The position numbers and the translations under genes are program-made. From Glossina fuscipes (taxonomy: Eukaryota > Arthropoda > Insecta > Diptera > Glossinidae): a stretch of DNA of 64,000 bases. Below, piece after piece: positions 25,481 to 39,400 of this stretch (the stretch's first letter is position 1; every line of letters begins with the position of its first letter). The notes below the pieces were generated by a model that worked only from the letters and a program-made list of their open reading frames with translations, was not told where the DNA came from and made no database searches. The stretch spans positions 1,384,974-1,448,973 of the forward strand of contig NW_023998415.1 in NCBI RefSeq assembly GCF_014805625.2. Reading direction: 5' to 3'.

Positions 25481-28400
25481 TTATCATGTGTGTAAGTGTA
25501 CGTTGGTATCGGGTATTTAGTGATGGGCCGTGTTTGTGTTTTTACACTATATGTATAAATAAATTATTTATTCAATACGTTTAACATAAACCATGTGGTT
25601 CTAGAAAAAAGGTGTTGTTTTCATAATATTGTATCAAGATGTGTTTAATATCACATGTTCTCTCTCTTTATTCTCTTTAAATGGTTTGAAAAACAAGTTT
25701 TTCTGTAAAGTTTCTTTTTAGCTCCGATCAAAAGATGAACTACAGAACACTTTATTGTTCATAACGTTCTTAACGCTTATTAGAAGTTGAATTAAATAAT
25801 ATATATATTTTTATCGGGTCGATTACGATAGAAGACTGAATAATTTTTGCTTATTTAAGTAATTTTTGCTAAAATAAGTACGATTTGTCCATAATAGGTA
25901 AAGAGAAGGAAATAAATAATGTAAGTTACATATAAAAATGTTTTTGTCAATGATCTACTCTCTACAGGAGATATGAAATTTGGGTCAATACCTATCCAAG
26001 TCATCAAGAATGCAGCATAGAAACGAGATCAGTTGGTTAACTCATGCGTTAGCTAATAAGGGCTTTTAGAGATAGGCTGTGTTAGTTGTGATCTTTAAAG
26101 CGAGGGCTCTAAAGATTTTCCTTAAGGTGAAAAAAGCTCTATGGATATACTTCTACATACTCAGCCTCCCATATTCAGGACGCATACAGCTGTACATTAT
26201 TACACTAAGTAAACATTTCACTGACTGTTGACTGTTTTGAATCCTCGATTTGTTGCACTGTTTTTCAAAGCAATGTTTCTCAAGCGTTGGACGTCTGTAT
26301 TTTATCATAGATCTCCGCGAACTATTGAACGGTTGTGCCTTTCACTTTCTAATTGGTCGGCCTTTCTAAGGTGAGGAAAACATCACATCTGGACGCTCGG
26401 TATTATTCCTCTGATCCTCTGTCTGATTATCAATTGAGACATCTATGGCGGTGATTTTGTCTACGTAAAGGCCATCCAAATAGTTATCGCAGTTTCGAGT
26501 CGCACAACCTTGTTTCTTTGCTTCTTTCTTTGCTTGCTGCTTATTCTTCTTTTTCGTTTCTGCTATGATAGGATCGCCACTCAAAAAGGTTTAACCTTCA
26601 ATATATATGTATGTGGCAAGCATAGCAGATATAGATGTTATCCAGAGGAAATTGTTTACAATTGAAATTATAAGTTATCAGTTTTTCACAAAATGCAAGA
26701 TTCCGAATCCATGCGTCCATTTACATTAGCTCGTTTTTTAACCAGCTTCTTACACCATGATTGGCAGGGTAAGTTAAAAAATGTGCCGGGAGTGACGATA
26801 ATGAAAACAAATTTGCCCACGGTTTTCGTTATTCATCAACTTCCTAGCTACTGTCTGCATATTTATAAGATCAAGATATTAGCATTCTAATCCCTTTTTA
26901 TACGAGCAGAGTTTCAAAGTCTATTCTTCAATGAATGTACTTTTCTGAATTTCAACGGTAGACAGAGGAAAGAAGAGGTAGTTAAGATCAATCAGAATCT
27001 CACTTGTAAAGTAAAAGATACCTATAAATTTTATGTGGACCTTAGATCGAGCAGGCTTGGCAAATACCCAAATTCCTTGCAGGAAATAAGCAACGAAAAA
27101 TACGAGACATTACGCACTTATTGCACATCTTCTTGTTAATGTGAATGTGCTTGTTCATAAATTGTATTGACAGCATTTTGTGTTAATATTTATTTCAGTT
27201 TTTTTATGATATATATGCTGGATGGATTTTTCTGTACATCAGAGACATCCGTTGTATTTGACAGTATTCTGTCATTCTGTTGGTTGGCTAACATATTTGC
27301 TCCTCTTTGTATTTTTGCATGGGTCTGTATGAGTTCATATCATGAAACGGATGGTTTCTATTTATGATATCAAGGGGAATTTTGTTTTCAAAAAATTTGT
27401 GGTATTCTTTTTTCACAATTCCTTATAATCGCATAATTTACATGTTTCCCCTTTTCCGTTTTTACTCTTTTCTCCTTTTTTTAACTTTCAGAGTAGAAAT
27501 CTATATCTATCTCTGCAGTGTCGCTTATACAAGGCGTGATACAGGAAATTTTATATAATATACTTAACACAGAAAAGATGGTTAGGGAGAGTTTTCGCTT
27601 CGTCATTTTCTCTTAAAAGGGATTCTTCATAAATCAAAAAACAAAATTTGTGGATATCTGTATAAATTCCTTTTTGAAAGTAATGAATTTGTATTTAATA
27701 TTTATGAAAAGTGCTTACGAACATTCTGACTTTTTACTTTTGTCTTTTCAGGTACGTATAGAAATTATCTGTAAATAATAATTCGATGGGTGAGTATGCA
27801 TAAAAAAAAAGAAGCAATATATATATATATATGAATATAGATATATGTAAGTGTAAGTATATAGAGCACTTTACTTGCCACAAGAAATTGACTCCAATGT
27901 ATTCATACATTTATAAGTGCCTTTACCTGTCTTCTGACATTAGTCTGTCTTTTGTTAAGGAGTCTACTAAGAGTCCTTTTCATCACTTCGTTTTAACCCT
28001 AATCAATGCTTAGAAAAAAAATAAATAAAATATTGTCGTAATGACCGAGAATGGTTATATCTGCCATTAGAATTTAACAAGATCAAAGGTGACTATTAGA
28101 GAGCCTAGTGTTGGCTTACTCGAAAAGTCATTTTGTTTTTTGTTCAAAATGAGCGACGATTTTTTTCTAGTGGAGAAATACATTATCATGAACATTCGAA
28201 TTTAATAAATGGAAGCTCTCAGCGATTTTACGAATCGCTATTTGTCGGTTTGCATCAATTAATTACTTTATTTTGTCTTCATCAGCTTCAGCCGACCTTC
28301 TAGAACACGGTATATATTCAACGTCATAATTTTCGGAAACGAAATTTTGCAAACCACTTTTGGCACTGTCCCTCTTTCAATACAACTTCATCCCACCCAT

Positions 28401-28482
28401 CCAACAACTTTTTTCTTGCTTCCACATCATTCTGCTTTACTAAAATATGCCCAAATTTTGCTGATGAGGCACAAACAAGCCC
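25481..28482. other. Gene-free tract
   Basis: Only short frames are present. One, 26366-26584 (-), is lysine-rich (KKKNKQQAKKEAKKQ) and looks more protein-like than its neighbours, but has no ATG at its 5' end and no identifiable family. Confidence 0.45.
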
Positions 28483-29541
28483 CAAAGACACCTACCATAT
28501 CAAACTCTGTTAACGCCCTAACCGAGCTCTGTTAAGTGATTAAAATTAAGATATAGTTGGATTTGAAAGCCTACTCCGTCCATGTTAAACAACGTAAAAT
28601 ATTTTTGTGGACATCTACATGAAAATACCTTTCAAATAAACTAAACAAATTCACATTCTGCTTATAGAAACTATTTTTAACAACTTTTCGAAATTTGGTA
28701 TGTTAGCGAAAAATGGAAGAACACCCGAATTTGAGACGCTGGTGCGGCCAAATTAAAAAATGTCATCTATATTCATCTATATCACATAAATCTATATAAA
28801 AATATCTGTTGAATGAGCAAAAAAATTCAAAATATTCTTTCGGGAACTATATTTAACAATCTTTTGAAATTTGGTATGTTAGCGAAAAATGGGTATGAGT
28901 ACATGCAATAGTATAGTATATATATGTATGTACTATGTATACTAATGTATGTACTATGTATACTAATTTACTATACTATACTATACTAGTACCATACTAT
29001 AGTGTAGTATATATAATATACTATATATATAATATACCATAGTGGTACTAGTGTATAGTGTATACAATATATACTATAGTATAGTATAGTACTTGTAGTA
29101 TTATACTCTAATGAAGTCCAATATATGCATATTGTACTAGTATATATTGCACTATACTAGATGGTACTCACTATACTGTACTCTATATATGTGTTTATAT
29201 ATATATATACTATACTCTACTATATTATACTCTATTTACATTTATATATATAGTATATATTGTACTACTATATATTGGACTACACTATACTAGTAATATA
29301 CTCACATCCATTTTTCGCAAATTTCAAAAAATTGTTAAAAATAGTTCCCATAAGCAGAATTTAAATTTGTTTAGTTCGTTTGAAAGGTATTTTCATGTAG
29401 ATGTCCACAAAAATATTTTGCGTTGTTTAATATGGATGGAGTAGGTTTTCAAATCGAATTATACCTTAATTGTAAATATTTAACAAAGCTCCGTTAAAGC
29501 GTTTACAGAGTTTTGTTAAAAGATATGGTAGATCGTCTTTG
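28483..29541. mobile_element. Fold-back element with 233-bp inverted arms and ACTATA-rich core
   Basis: The left arm (28483-28715) is repeated as its inverted complement at 29308-29541 with high identity along the full length, for example CCTTTCAAA and TGTGGACATCTACATGAAAA. The roughly 590 bp between the arms contains a second partial copy of the arm end (about 28840-28900) and a low-complexity core of ACTATA, TAGTATA and TATATA units (about 28905-29290) that is itself rich in small palindromes. No coding potential is seen. A single-armed relative lies at about 21770-22135. Confidence 0.8.
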
Positions 29542-32500
29542 CTAACGCAAATGTCAAATGCCAAACGTTTTGAATTAGCTGTGAAATTCTCCAAACAATG
29601 AAATGGTCAAAAATAAGGTTATGTCGAATTTTCGCTGTGAGCACATGTTCGCCGAAATCAGTTCAAACTTTGACTTAGTTGGTAGATCATCATATTGCAA
29701 ACGATTTCCGACATGCATTCATTTACGGTGTTCTCTTCCTGCACGGCCTTTATGGTGTAATACAAAAACGAAGCGACGCGAATATTCGTGTTTTTTTTTT
29801 TTCATATTTATAATAACAATTAAACCTTTTTTATGCCAGGGATCTTCACGTAAAAAAGAAAAAATTAGTAATTTTAAGAATTTCGATACCGTCTATAAGC
29901 CGATTTCCCCCGCACATGAAAACAGATCATGGAAGATGCATGCAATTTGTCATTATCAAGATGATATTCACTTTCGGAACCGATAGATGCAATTGGAGGC
30001 CAATAATGCAAGTCCAAGTCTGTCGGATAACCTGCCATTTTAATACAGCTTAAATTCCTTAGATGCCGTTATAGACTTTGCCAGGGGCAGGGGCGCTGCT
30101 CGTCGCTTCGACGATCTCGTTCACACTTTGTTTTTATTTCTTAGCAGTCTGCATAAGAAGAGAATCGACGTTAGTAAGAGTTAATAGACATGCATCGAAT
30201 AAAAATTTCAATTAGATAACCATGGTTGCAAAATGCCAGTGTCAATAATGAATGCTTTAGATTTTGCTGATTTGAAGAATGCTTTCTCCACGCATGTCGT
30301 CGGCTTTCTCTTTATAAATTTCAAGAGTGAATGCGGTTGAATACAATTTTGGCTTATTGCTAGGAACCGCAACTTGTCTTATAAGCAGGACAAATTTTTT
30401 CTTAACTATGCACAGCATAAAATCCTTACACTAGTAGGAAGGATTATGTACCCACAATGTATACACCTATTAGCCGTGTTAACCGCTTACAATTGCGATC
30501 AGAGTTACCGGCTGTTGCTGAGTAAAAGTTACCTTGTAGACAATCCTAGATATGATGACAAAAATTTTTTAATAAAAAAAATAGGCTTGAATATTTTAAT
30601 CTAATTTTCTATTAGTATTTGTGTTCTCTTTTTAATTATGTATTTTCATGTTTCTTTCATTGTGTGCTTTCTGTTCGTTAACGCAGCCTACTTGTTGGGT
30701 AATTTCTTCTTCAAATAGTAAAAGATCTTTAGAAATTAGTTAGTGAAAACAAAGGGCAAAAACTTGAACAAAAAAAGGCAGCATTGGTTTTGAGGAAGCA
30801 ACATGTCCTGGTGGTAAGCCTAATGAGAATGTTTGGTATTTCGTTAATGGCGCTCTTGCAGTGAGTACCGATAGACGATAGTATGCAGGTTTCAAATTGA
30901 AGTAAAATCAAACTGTTGACACATGTGCCTGCATGGAAAAGTATGCATTCAGCATCAATGCGTTAAAATTGAGAACATTAAAATGCTTTCAAAAAATTGT
31001 CGGTTTGTTTGTTTACCGAGCTTCCAAGTGTTATCTTTTCCGATATGTACTTCATATTGGTTTTGTCATACCATGCATACTAAGGAAACCAAGCACTTAT
31101 TCCTTCTATTTGCTTTAACCATCTTGTTTATTGTATGTAACGCAAAACAAAAAAAAGAACAAAAAAAAAAAAGTATTTACAGAACTCTGTGAGTTCTAGT
31201 GGGAGGGGTTTAATTCCGCTTTTGTTTTTTTTTCCAGAAATGCGGTCGTCTTTCTATTCAATCAATTCTGAGTATTTCTTTCTTCTTTGCAATTACTGTA
31301 GTTTATGTTTTTAAAAGAACTGTGTGTGGCAGTTTCAAAAACAGCTGTCTTTTATTTACATGCATAAATGCATTCACATGTAATATGGGATTATTTCTTA
31401 AGGGGTTCTTTCTCTGAATTTTGTTCTCATTATACAGATGCAGGTGGTAGACGTTAAATTCTTTTACTTTGTCGAAAATGAGCTGAGTATGTGTTATGTA
31501 TGGCTTGTTTCAATTAAATAAAATCACTACCAGGGAATGTTATCAAGGGCAGCAACGATGCAATTAAACGAAAATGAATGCAATATTGTAAAAGTCATAA
31601 TATCATGAATTTTCAGCGTGATGACTTGAAGGCATTGCCGGGCAAAGTTCACTCAGGAAACATTAGCAGCATTAATCTGGAATGTACTCTTATCAGGAGA
31701 AATTACGCCTTGCCTTCCGATTAACACCACTTATAATGAGTGACTTGTCTTTTCGAGCAGAGTATTCAAGCATTGCTACGCAAAAAATGAGTCTTTTTAT
31801 GTACATGAATAATGGAGAATACTTTCATCCTTTGAAAAACCATTTCCTTTGTTTCGCCTGAAAATATCAATTTTTCATAGGCAAAAATTGGAAAAGTAGA
31901 TAATTAGTTCCGGATCTAATCTAGGATTCACACTCAAATACTCTTTGCTCAATAATGTTTTTTGAAAAAAATGAAGAATATAGTACGAGTTTCCGTTAAT
32001 GATACATCATTTTTGGGATTATATCTGATCGTTGCAGTCATTAAATGTCATTCAACATCTGTTAAAGCCTTGATTGATTGCACACGTGCGCGTATGAAAC
32101 ACGTAACGCGTACGCAAATATCCTTTAGTAAATTTGCGGAACAATTTTTTTACAATAGTCTATATGTCCATATGTTTACTTGATGTCTCTCTCTCTTTAT
32201 GTTCACTCTAAAGATCATCCTTTTCGTAATGTCTCGGCATAATTTAATGCACTAATAAAAATTTTGTTTGAAGAACGCACACTATTAAATATGAATTTCA
32301 TTGAATCATTTTGATGATCACTTTCCATATATCATTGCATTTCGATTAAGTCATTGAGAATTGATGTGCGATATTCAGCTGTCGCTCTGCAACGGTCTTA
32401 CTTGTTTCGGAAATAACGAAACGAATGACATATAAAATATGTAAATTTTTTCTTCGTTCTTCAGAATATCACAATCGCAAATTTTGCTGATGGTCGTAGA

Positions 32501-32640
32501 AATACGCACATGATACCGCAAGCCTAAGTGTATACTATTTTATATAGCGCTATGCTCTCTACAGTACTTTCAGTATTCTTATGAGCGTACATGATATTTC
32601 TTCATTAGAAAGGTAGGCAGAAAGAAAGAAAGAAGGAAAG

Positions 32641-32668
32641 AGATAGAGAGAGAGAGAGAGAGAGAGGA
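32641..32668. repeat. GA microsatellite
   Basis: About thirteen GA units, preceded by an AGAA/AGGA-rich stretch from 32617. Confidence 0.9.
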
Positions 32669-33798
32669 GCGCAGTTTTAAACTAAGGCGGATGCGGTTAC
32701 AATGAATGCGATATTGCTTGTTTCCCTCTTCTTGAATTGCTTCAAGAGAATTGTAGGGTTTTCGATGACTTACAAATTTTGATTTTTTCTTAAAATAAAA
32801 AAGTTATTATACCGGATCGATTCATAAGCATAAGCATCAGCGGGCATATTGAAGTTATCTCGAAGAAATAATTCATCTCTTTTTTTACTTCACACGAGTG
32901 CTCGACAACGTTATTCGCGAAACAATTTCTTACGTTTGAGTGCAACATCCACTTATGCAATGCAATCCATTGACTTGAAACATGAATTGTGAATTAAAGG
33001 TAAATCCATATATAATGGCCGCTTGGGACGCTCGGAAATTGGTTTAACAAATTTGTAGAATATCGTGTGATATGTGACATAACTAGATTTCTTACTTACT
33101 TACATCTTAATCACGATTTAATTCAATAGAATTATTTATTAGAAACGTTTCAAAATGTTGTGTTAAAAAGCAAAACTCTTGTATTCTTCCACTCATGTTT
33201 TATATTTAAGTTCAAGTTATATGTTATGTTAGTCAGTGATTTGTTGTACGAACTATGAAAACTTCAAAGCTGCTGGGTGTGGTTGCTTTTCTTGTTCAAT
33301 TTCCTTTCATTTCTCTAAAATGTAAGTGTTCTTTAATATCACACATTCGCTACTCAGAGAGATACATGGATTGAGAATGTGTAAGATGTGTAAGAAAAAG
33401 CTTCTTTTTGTCACACAGTTAACATGTGAACTCTGAACATTACAAACTCATTTGAAAATTAATGCTTTTCTTTGCTATCGCTTAGCCGTAGTATATAGTA
33501 TAACATTATTATTGTTAGAATAGAAAATATCAATTATATGTAAATTGTCCCCATTCTTGTGCTAAATAAACAATACAAATATGGTCTTTATGTTATGCCT
33601 TAAGGCAAGAGAGATTTATTTCAAGAAATTGAAATAACTTCTTTGCTGAGATATTCAATACTGTGCAATATTTTTTAACTATTTTAAAGAAAATTTTGTT
33701 TAATCATTTGTTTCGTTTTGTTATTTTCATTTACTTATTAAAAGTCCGCCTGCACTTCCATAGTAAGTACACGTATTGTACTTGATTTACAATGTGAA

Positions 33799-33812
33799 TG
33801 TATATATATATA

Positions 33813-33844
<32 letters not shown>

Positions 33845-34062
33845 CTTACATTTCTTTCAAATAGCAATTATTTCAGTTTCATACTCACACTCATACGACA
33901 TATATATACAAGTGCAAATAGGTATGTACGTGTAAAAAGCTCAGCAAATAACACTCAATTAAGTTCTGATAACATTTACCTAAAGGTAAATGTAAATAAT
34001 GCCGGAGAATCTATTTGGTTCAGTCTATATATACACATACACATACACATACACATACGCAT
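33799..34062. repeat. Pair of inverted TATATG/CACATA microsatellites
   Basis: TA and TATATG units (33799-33842) and CACATA units (about 34032-34060) are near complements about 190 bases apart and could pair. The 139-aa ORF across them (33776-34195) comes from the repeats (poly-YIHIH/YVYVY) and is not a gene. Confidence 0.7.
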
Positions 34063-35559
34063 TTATATACATGTAACGGAAAAATATGCTTCTTCCTTTC
34101 TTTCTGTAAGTTTAAATAAACATTTCAACGTGAGTTTACTTTTTTATATACATACATATCTGTTTGCAAGCGTGTGCATGTGTGAACATTCATGACTGCT
34201 ATTACACCCACATCGATATAAGTACGCATATGTTTATTTGAAGTTTTATTACACATATATCATATTGTAGTGAAAATTTTGCATTGCAATCATCTCTGCA
34301 ATGTTGTAAAAGCACATCACATTGTATTGACATTATTTATTTTTGAAGTAGAGCTTATGCAAGTAAATTTTGTATGTTTCATAAAAAATATATGTTATTA
34401 GTCATATTCTTTGTGCTGTTCTGTAAACAAATAATAGCAAATATATTTTAATAATCATTGATATCAAATATATTTTCACCTTTTTCGATAATAAATACGA
34501 TATAAAGACAATTAAATGCAACTTAGACACTAACAAAACGCACAAATAGACTGCTGAAGGGCACTGCGAGAAGAACATTTCTATCGGTGGTCTCGATGTA
34601 GAAAAATTTAACAGTACTTGAGCAATAACTCTGCATAAGTAAGTAAGAAAAGTTGCGATTTTTTCAATTGATGCAAAAAATTCTTCTGTACAAACCCTGG
34701 CGGCACCATTGACTTCATCTATTAGCGAAGGCAAAGATTAAAACGCTTTTCTCATGCTTTAGGGAATTGTGTTCGAGACATACGACCGCCAAAAAGAAAG
34801 GGCTTAGATGTTCATAGGTGATGAGAGTGTGCCCAGTATTTACGACTATCTTGCGCATTGATGCCACATGCTTAAGGAGACGTAGCTCCACGAAAGTTTT
34901 CCCCAGAGATGGAAAAGTTTCGTCGCCATCAATCACCATCTTTAACACGTTCCCCGCCAAAATGCCGATCGGTCGGCATTATACGTGCATATCATCGCAT
35001 GTTGTTTTTAGTACATGATATACAAATTTAATCATATTAAATGATTGCTTTTGTTTTCATTTATATGAGAGTAAACATACATTTTTCGGAATTATAAATA
35101 CGTAATGAACAGCATGTGCCTTAAAATATTGCTATGAAATTCGCTTTTACTAAGATACAGTCCGTATCACTGGATCGTGGATATTTTGATCAAGAGAAAT
35201 ACACTTGAAAGTTCTTTTATTTTACCACTTTGTCTTTCGCAACAGTAGGAGTATTTATTTACAATTATATTTCTTAGCAGTAGAATTATTCACAATTTAA
35301 TTTGGCCGTACTCTCACCTCAAATGTTCTTGTCCGACTAACTCTCCCTTCTACAAATATTCTATTTATGTACATTTTTACAAGCATGTTACTATACCTAA
35401 ATTTACGGTTTTATTCCTAATCCCAGCCTGCTTTTCCGCTAATCGCTTTCATCGGCCTGCAGCTGCATGAGGCGCCTGCGAATGCTCATTTGGTTTTTCC
35501 TTCTTTATCATTACGAAAATTACTTAGCGGACATTAACTGGATTTGGGATTTTCGTANN

Positions 35560-36400
35560 NNNNNNNNTTTTTGGGTAGTGATGATATTCTTTTGCAGGTT
35601 GCACGCTTCATTTTGGAAACGGGAGAGTGTTTACCGTCGATACTTCGCAGTTAAGCGAGCGCGCAGGTGGACAGGCGAACGGACGGACATGCTTATGTGC
35701 ATTCCAAATTTGAAATTCACCTAGAATTTATATACTTTATGGGGATTTTGAAGCGTGCTCCTGTGCGTTATAAAGATATTGGGAAAAAATGAAATTATGA
35801 TACACTGCTCATTCTTTGTAAAGATACCACCAGTATCGCTCGTAGAATATACATTCAAATTTTTGTAGATTTATCTACTGTTGTTTATAAGTAACAATAA
35901 TGGCAAAAAACCAATTTTTTATTCCTTTTGAAAAACATAGGTGCCCTCATTTTATGTAGCGCTGCAGGCCTGCCCCTTGGTTGATTTGCGTGCAGCAACT
36001 TCAAATATTTCTGCCACATTTGATAGGTTCACTTTTGCTGCCAGGAGAATGTTTACAATGTTTACAATGTTTACAAAATCGATTTAGAATTTGATGGGGA
36101 TCAAGAATATATATACTTTGAGGGGTCTCCGGTGCTTCGTCGTGAGCGTTGCAATCATTTTAATAAAATGAACACGCTCTTCCCCTCTTCGGTGATGGGT
36201 GTAAAAATGGTCTCATCGTATCCAAATTTTTCGCATCCATTTAGAACGCCAAAGTTCTATTTTTGACGAATTTCTCTAAGTGAAGTTACCGTGAAAACGA
36301 TTGGATTCCATACATTCTTCATAGAGTTCGTACCAAGATGAGAACATATCAGTGTACCAAGTTTTATCAAAATTTCTCGAAAATGACTACGAACTTATAG
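35560..36400 (-). repeat. Family B fragments (two) followed by family A fragment, with assembly gap
   Basis: Two minus-strand family B pieces occur, 35600-35780 and 36040-36215. Both have the GACATGCTT / AGAATTTGATGGGGATCAA type blocks and CAGGAGAATGTTTACAA. At 36330-36400 comes the complement of the family A AAACTTGGTACACTGA block. A 10-base N run at 35558-35567 sits at the edge, probably where the assembler could not resolve the repeat. Confidence 0.55.
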
Positions 36401-39400
36401 TTGAATGCAATAACATCTTCTTTCAGTTAATTACGTCAATAGAAAAATTTAAATACAATATTTTTCATATACTAAGCAAATGTATTATAAAAAGGAAAAA
36501 ATTAAATTTGTTTTCTTAATAGTGATAGTTATAAAAAACTAAATGAATTATAGCAGAAAAACAAATAACAAATTAATAATTCCGTTCGCACAATGCTTTT
36601 CCATTCCTTGTTTTTTTTTTCCTTTTTTTCTACAAGTTCTTCAAGCTTCACGTTTATTTCGAAAAAGGTAATTTCCATTTAATTATAATGTAATTTTTTT
36701 TCATTTATTTGGTGAAATGTTAACCGAAAAATCTATATACTCGCGTTCTTCATTATTATGGCTTTAAAAAGCCAGCGTTTGGCGAATTTGGGATGCTTTC
36801 CGTTTACGAAAGCTGTATGAAAACTGGTTGGTCAATTATAGATATGCTTGTAAATGTGTTCGCCGTTCAGGCTTATCTGTATCAGGCTTTCTTTCATTTC
36901 ATTCTATAGCTTATTTTTATGCTTTTGTTGAAACCTTTGAATTGTAGTGTTATAACTAAATCCTCTCAAACCAATATATAACATATATATATCATTTGAG
37001 CGACTTCGAAAGTCCCGATCATTAAATATATAAATACGCTATAAAAGCTACCAGCGACACGGAAAAATTATAATGCGTTTTATAAAATGGGAAAAGCAAA
37101 AAGCAAATTTAATATAATTACCTCTTCTATACGGTAAACTTAAACAACAATATCGAGTGAATTTAAAAATGCACGCAAAACAATTTTTTTTTTTCAATAT
37201 TTCCACAAGCTATATAAACAAACACGAACGTACGCACGCATTTAGTCTTGCTACTCTGAATATCCTGCTTTCATGTGCTTATAAAAAGTGTTGCGTGTAT
37301 GCGTTATTACGTAGCGAAATCCGAACAGACGTCGTTTCCATTGATTTTTCCATGTTTCCATGTCTACTAAAACTCATGAATGTGAAATTTCAAATAACAT
37401 GGTGGCGAATGGTGTATGAATGTCTTCATCGATTGTTTTGTCTCATTGCGGAGAAGATGAAGTAGTGTAGGAAAAGACTAAGAAGAAAATGTGCGTCAGA
37501 AATGTTTATGTAATTTTATCTTAAAATCATGATTTATGATTTGAAATATTTCTAATCAATTTTTGATTGGTCAAGAGATCGAGCATGACTTATTTAAAGT
37601 GTTTCGATACGTTAACGAAAATATTATCTTTTTCTCGTTGTAAAGATATTGTTCTCATTTCACATAAATCGAATCTTCATTTAACCTTTATTGATGATGG
37701 TAAGCGAGATCGAATATTGATCAGTCGGTTATGTTAAGGCGCTTGCAAGAATTTCAAGGCATTTTATTTTCGAAATTTTTAATGAAATTTGCTAAGAACT
37801 TATGCGTCATACATGCTATAAAATTATCATTTGTCGTCGCCTCAGCCATAATGAATGTAATGAATGAACTCTGAATGAACACATATACACGTATATATGT
37901 ATATATATAAATTGTGTATATAAATCTATATGCATATGTTGCTTGTATATCAGCAAGCATTGCACATGAAAGCCCTATTTATTCCGTTATAGCTATCATA
38001 AAATATCAACAGGATGTGTACCAAAATACATGCATATAATATATATAACGAGTGCGTGCAATACACATGTACGCGACATGCTTGCATGGAATGAATATTG
38101 TCGTGTTGCACATAGACCTCAGCTATAGTCGAACATATTAAACACAGATTTTTATTATCACTATCGCATACTGCCAATAATAAACATCACAAAAATGATG
38201 GCATAGTAAGTTTGTCGGTAATGTTAAGCGTTTCAAAGGTGAAAAGACATCATTATCACAAAAAGACTTGACGACAATGAAAATGGAATACAAATTCAAC
38301 TGATGGGTACCAGGGGAAAAATAAAAAAAAGAAAGCAACAGAAAAAAAAAAAAAAAAACAATAACAACAAGAACTGTAACCAATTCTTCAAAAAAATTGC
38401 TTGATAACTATGCAAAGAAAGGAATGAAGGGAAAGAAAGAGAAATCGGAGAGAGAAACTTAAAATAATTTAGGAGCTGTTTTTGCTGCGATATAAAATAT
38501 AAATTACGCCCATTTTTAGTGCATTTCATTGCATTCTCATGAGAAATGACGGAAGTGGAAGCTTAAATACGAAGCCCTTAAAATCATGTGTGTGAGTGAA
38601 TTTGAAATGAAGTTTTCATCATTTAAACACCATAAGTATTGTGTGTGGTTGAAAAACTGGTCGCTTGGCTTCAGCTATTGAACGAAAGCTTTTGCGGAAA
38701 TACGCATGAAACTTACGCTTAAAACTTTGTATAAAACATTCCGATAATTGGTGGGTGATGTGCTCCATTTTTGACGACGGAACGCAATCGTTTAATCGTT
38801 TAGGTCTTCGCACAACTGGAATGTTGTTACCATTTTTTGCACTTAGTTTTATAAAGCGTGTTGTAAATCGATTCTTGTCTTGTGAAAGATTGCATTGTTT
38901 GTTTGTTTTATTAATGCGATTACAATTTCGTGAAATGGCGCTGATGTAAATAAAATCAAAGAACATTTTTTTTTTTTTTTTTTAATAAAAATTGGAATGA
39001 CTTGCATACATTGTTGGTTTCGAGAAGTTGAAACGTCAAACTAGATTAAAAAAAAAGGGTTCCGATTTCAATGTAAAAACAAAAGCAAAAGACCATTAAA
39101 ATTGCGTACTGGCAGTGAGGGAGATTACGACCAAAGTAAAATATTTCCAACTCATATAGTAGATAGTATGTTTTAAAATTCGTTTGAAAACTTCTCTGTG
39201 TTTTTTTTTTTCTTTTCATTTTTTTCGAGGGCAAAATGCAGCAACATTTATTCAGACTCAATGTTAAGGGAAACTACTTGGGTTGCTATGGGTAGAGTGT
39301 AGATCGAAGAATCCAAGATAGGACAAATGTTTGCTCTGTTTTTGCTTTTTCTTTCAAGCAGGACAAATCCCTGATGCTGCCCGCACAGGTATGAAAAGCA

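Larger units (their letters stand above)
29542..35457. other. Gene-free tract with microsatellites
   Basis: It holds the GA and TATATG/CACATA microsatellites and a 20-base near-palindrome AATGCCGATCGGTCGGCATT (34961-34980). Frames at 29603-29986 and 34402-34960 show no known domain. Confidence 0.5.

Noticed and set aside
26366..26584. Lysine-rich 72-codon minus-strand ORF
   Set aside because: It starts at TTG with an upstream in-frame stop and has no clear acceptor or family. It could be a stray exon fragment but is not supportable.
29603..29986. 127-codon plus-strand ORF
   Set aside because: Composition includes a poly-Phe run from a T tract, and no domain was recognised.
33776..34195. 139-codon plus-strand ORF
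   Set aside because: It is generated by two microsatellites (TATATG and CACATA), giving alternating Tyr/Val and Ile/His runs.
34402..34960. Two overlapping minus-strand ORFs considered as a transposase
   Set aside because: No catalytic motif or known domain was seen and the frames need joining. Not supportable.
38619..38966. Minus-strand ORF with FIQSFKRKFHAYFRKSFR, faintly like a pogo/Tigger transposase segment
   Set aside because: Only one short basic block is suggestive, and no DDE core, terminal repeats or second block was found.
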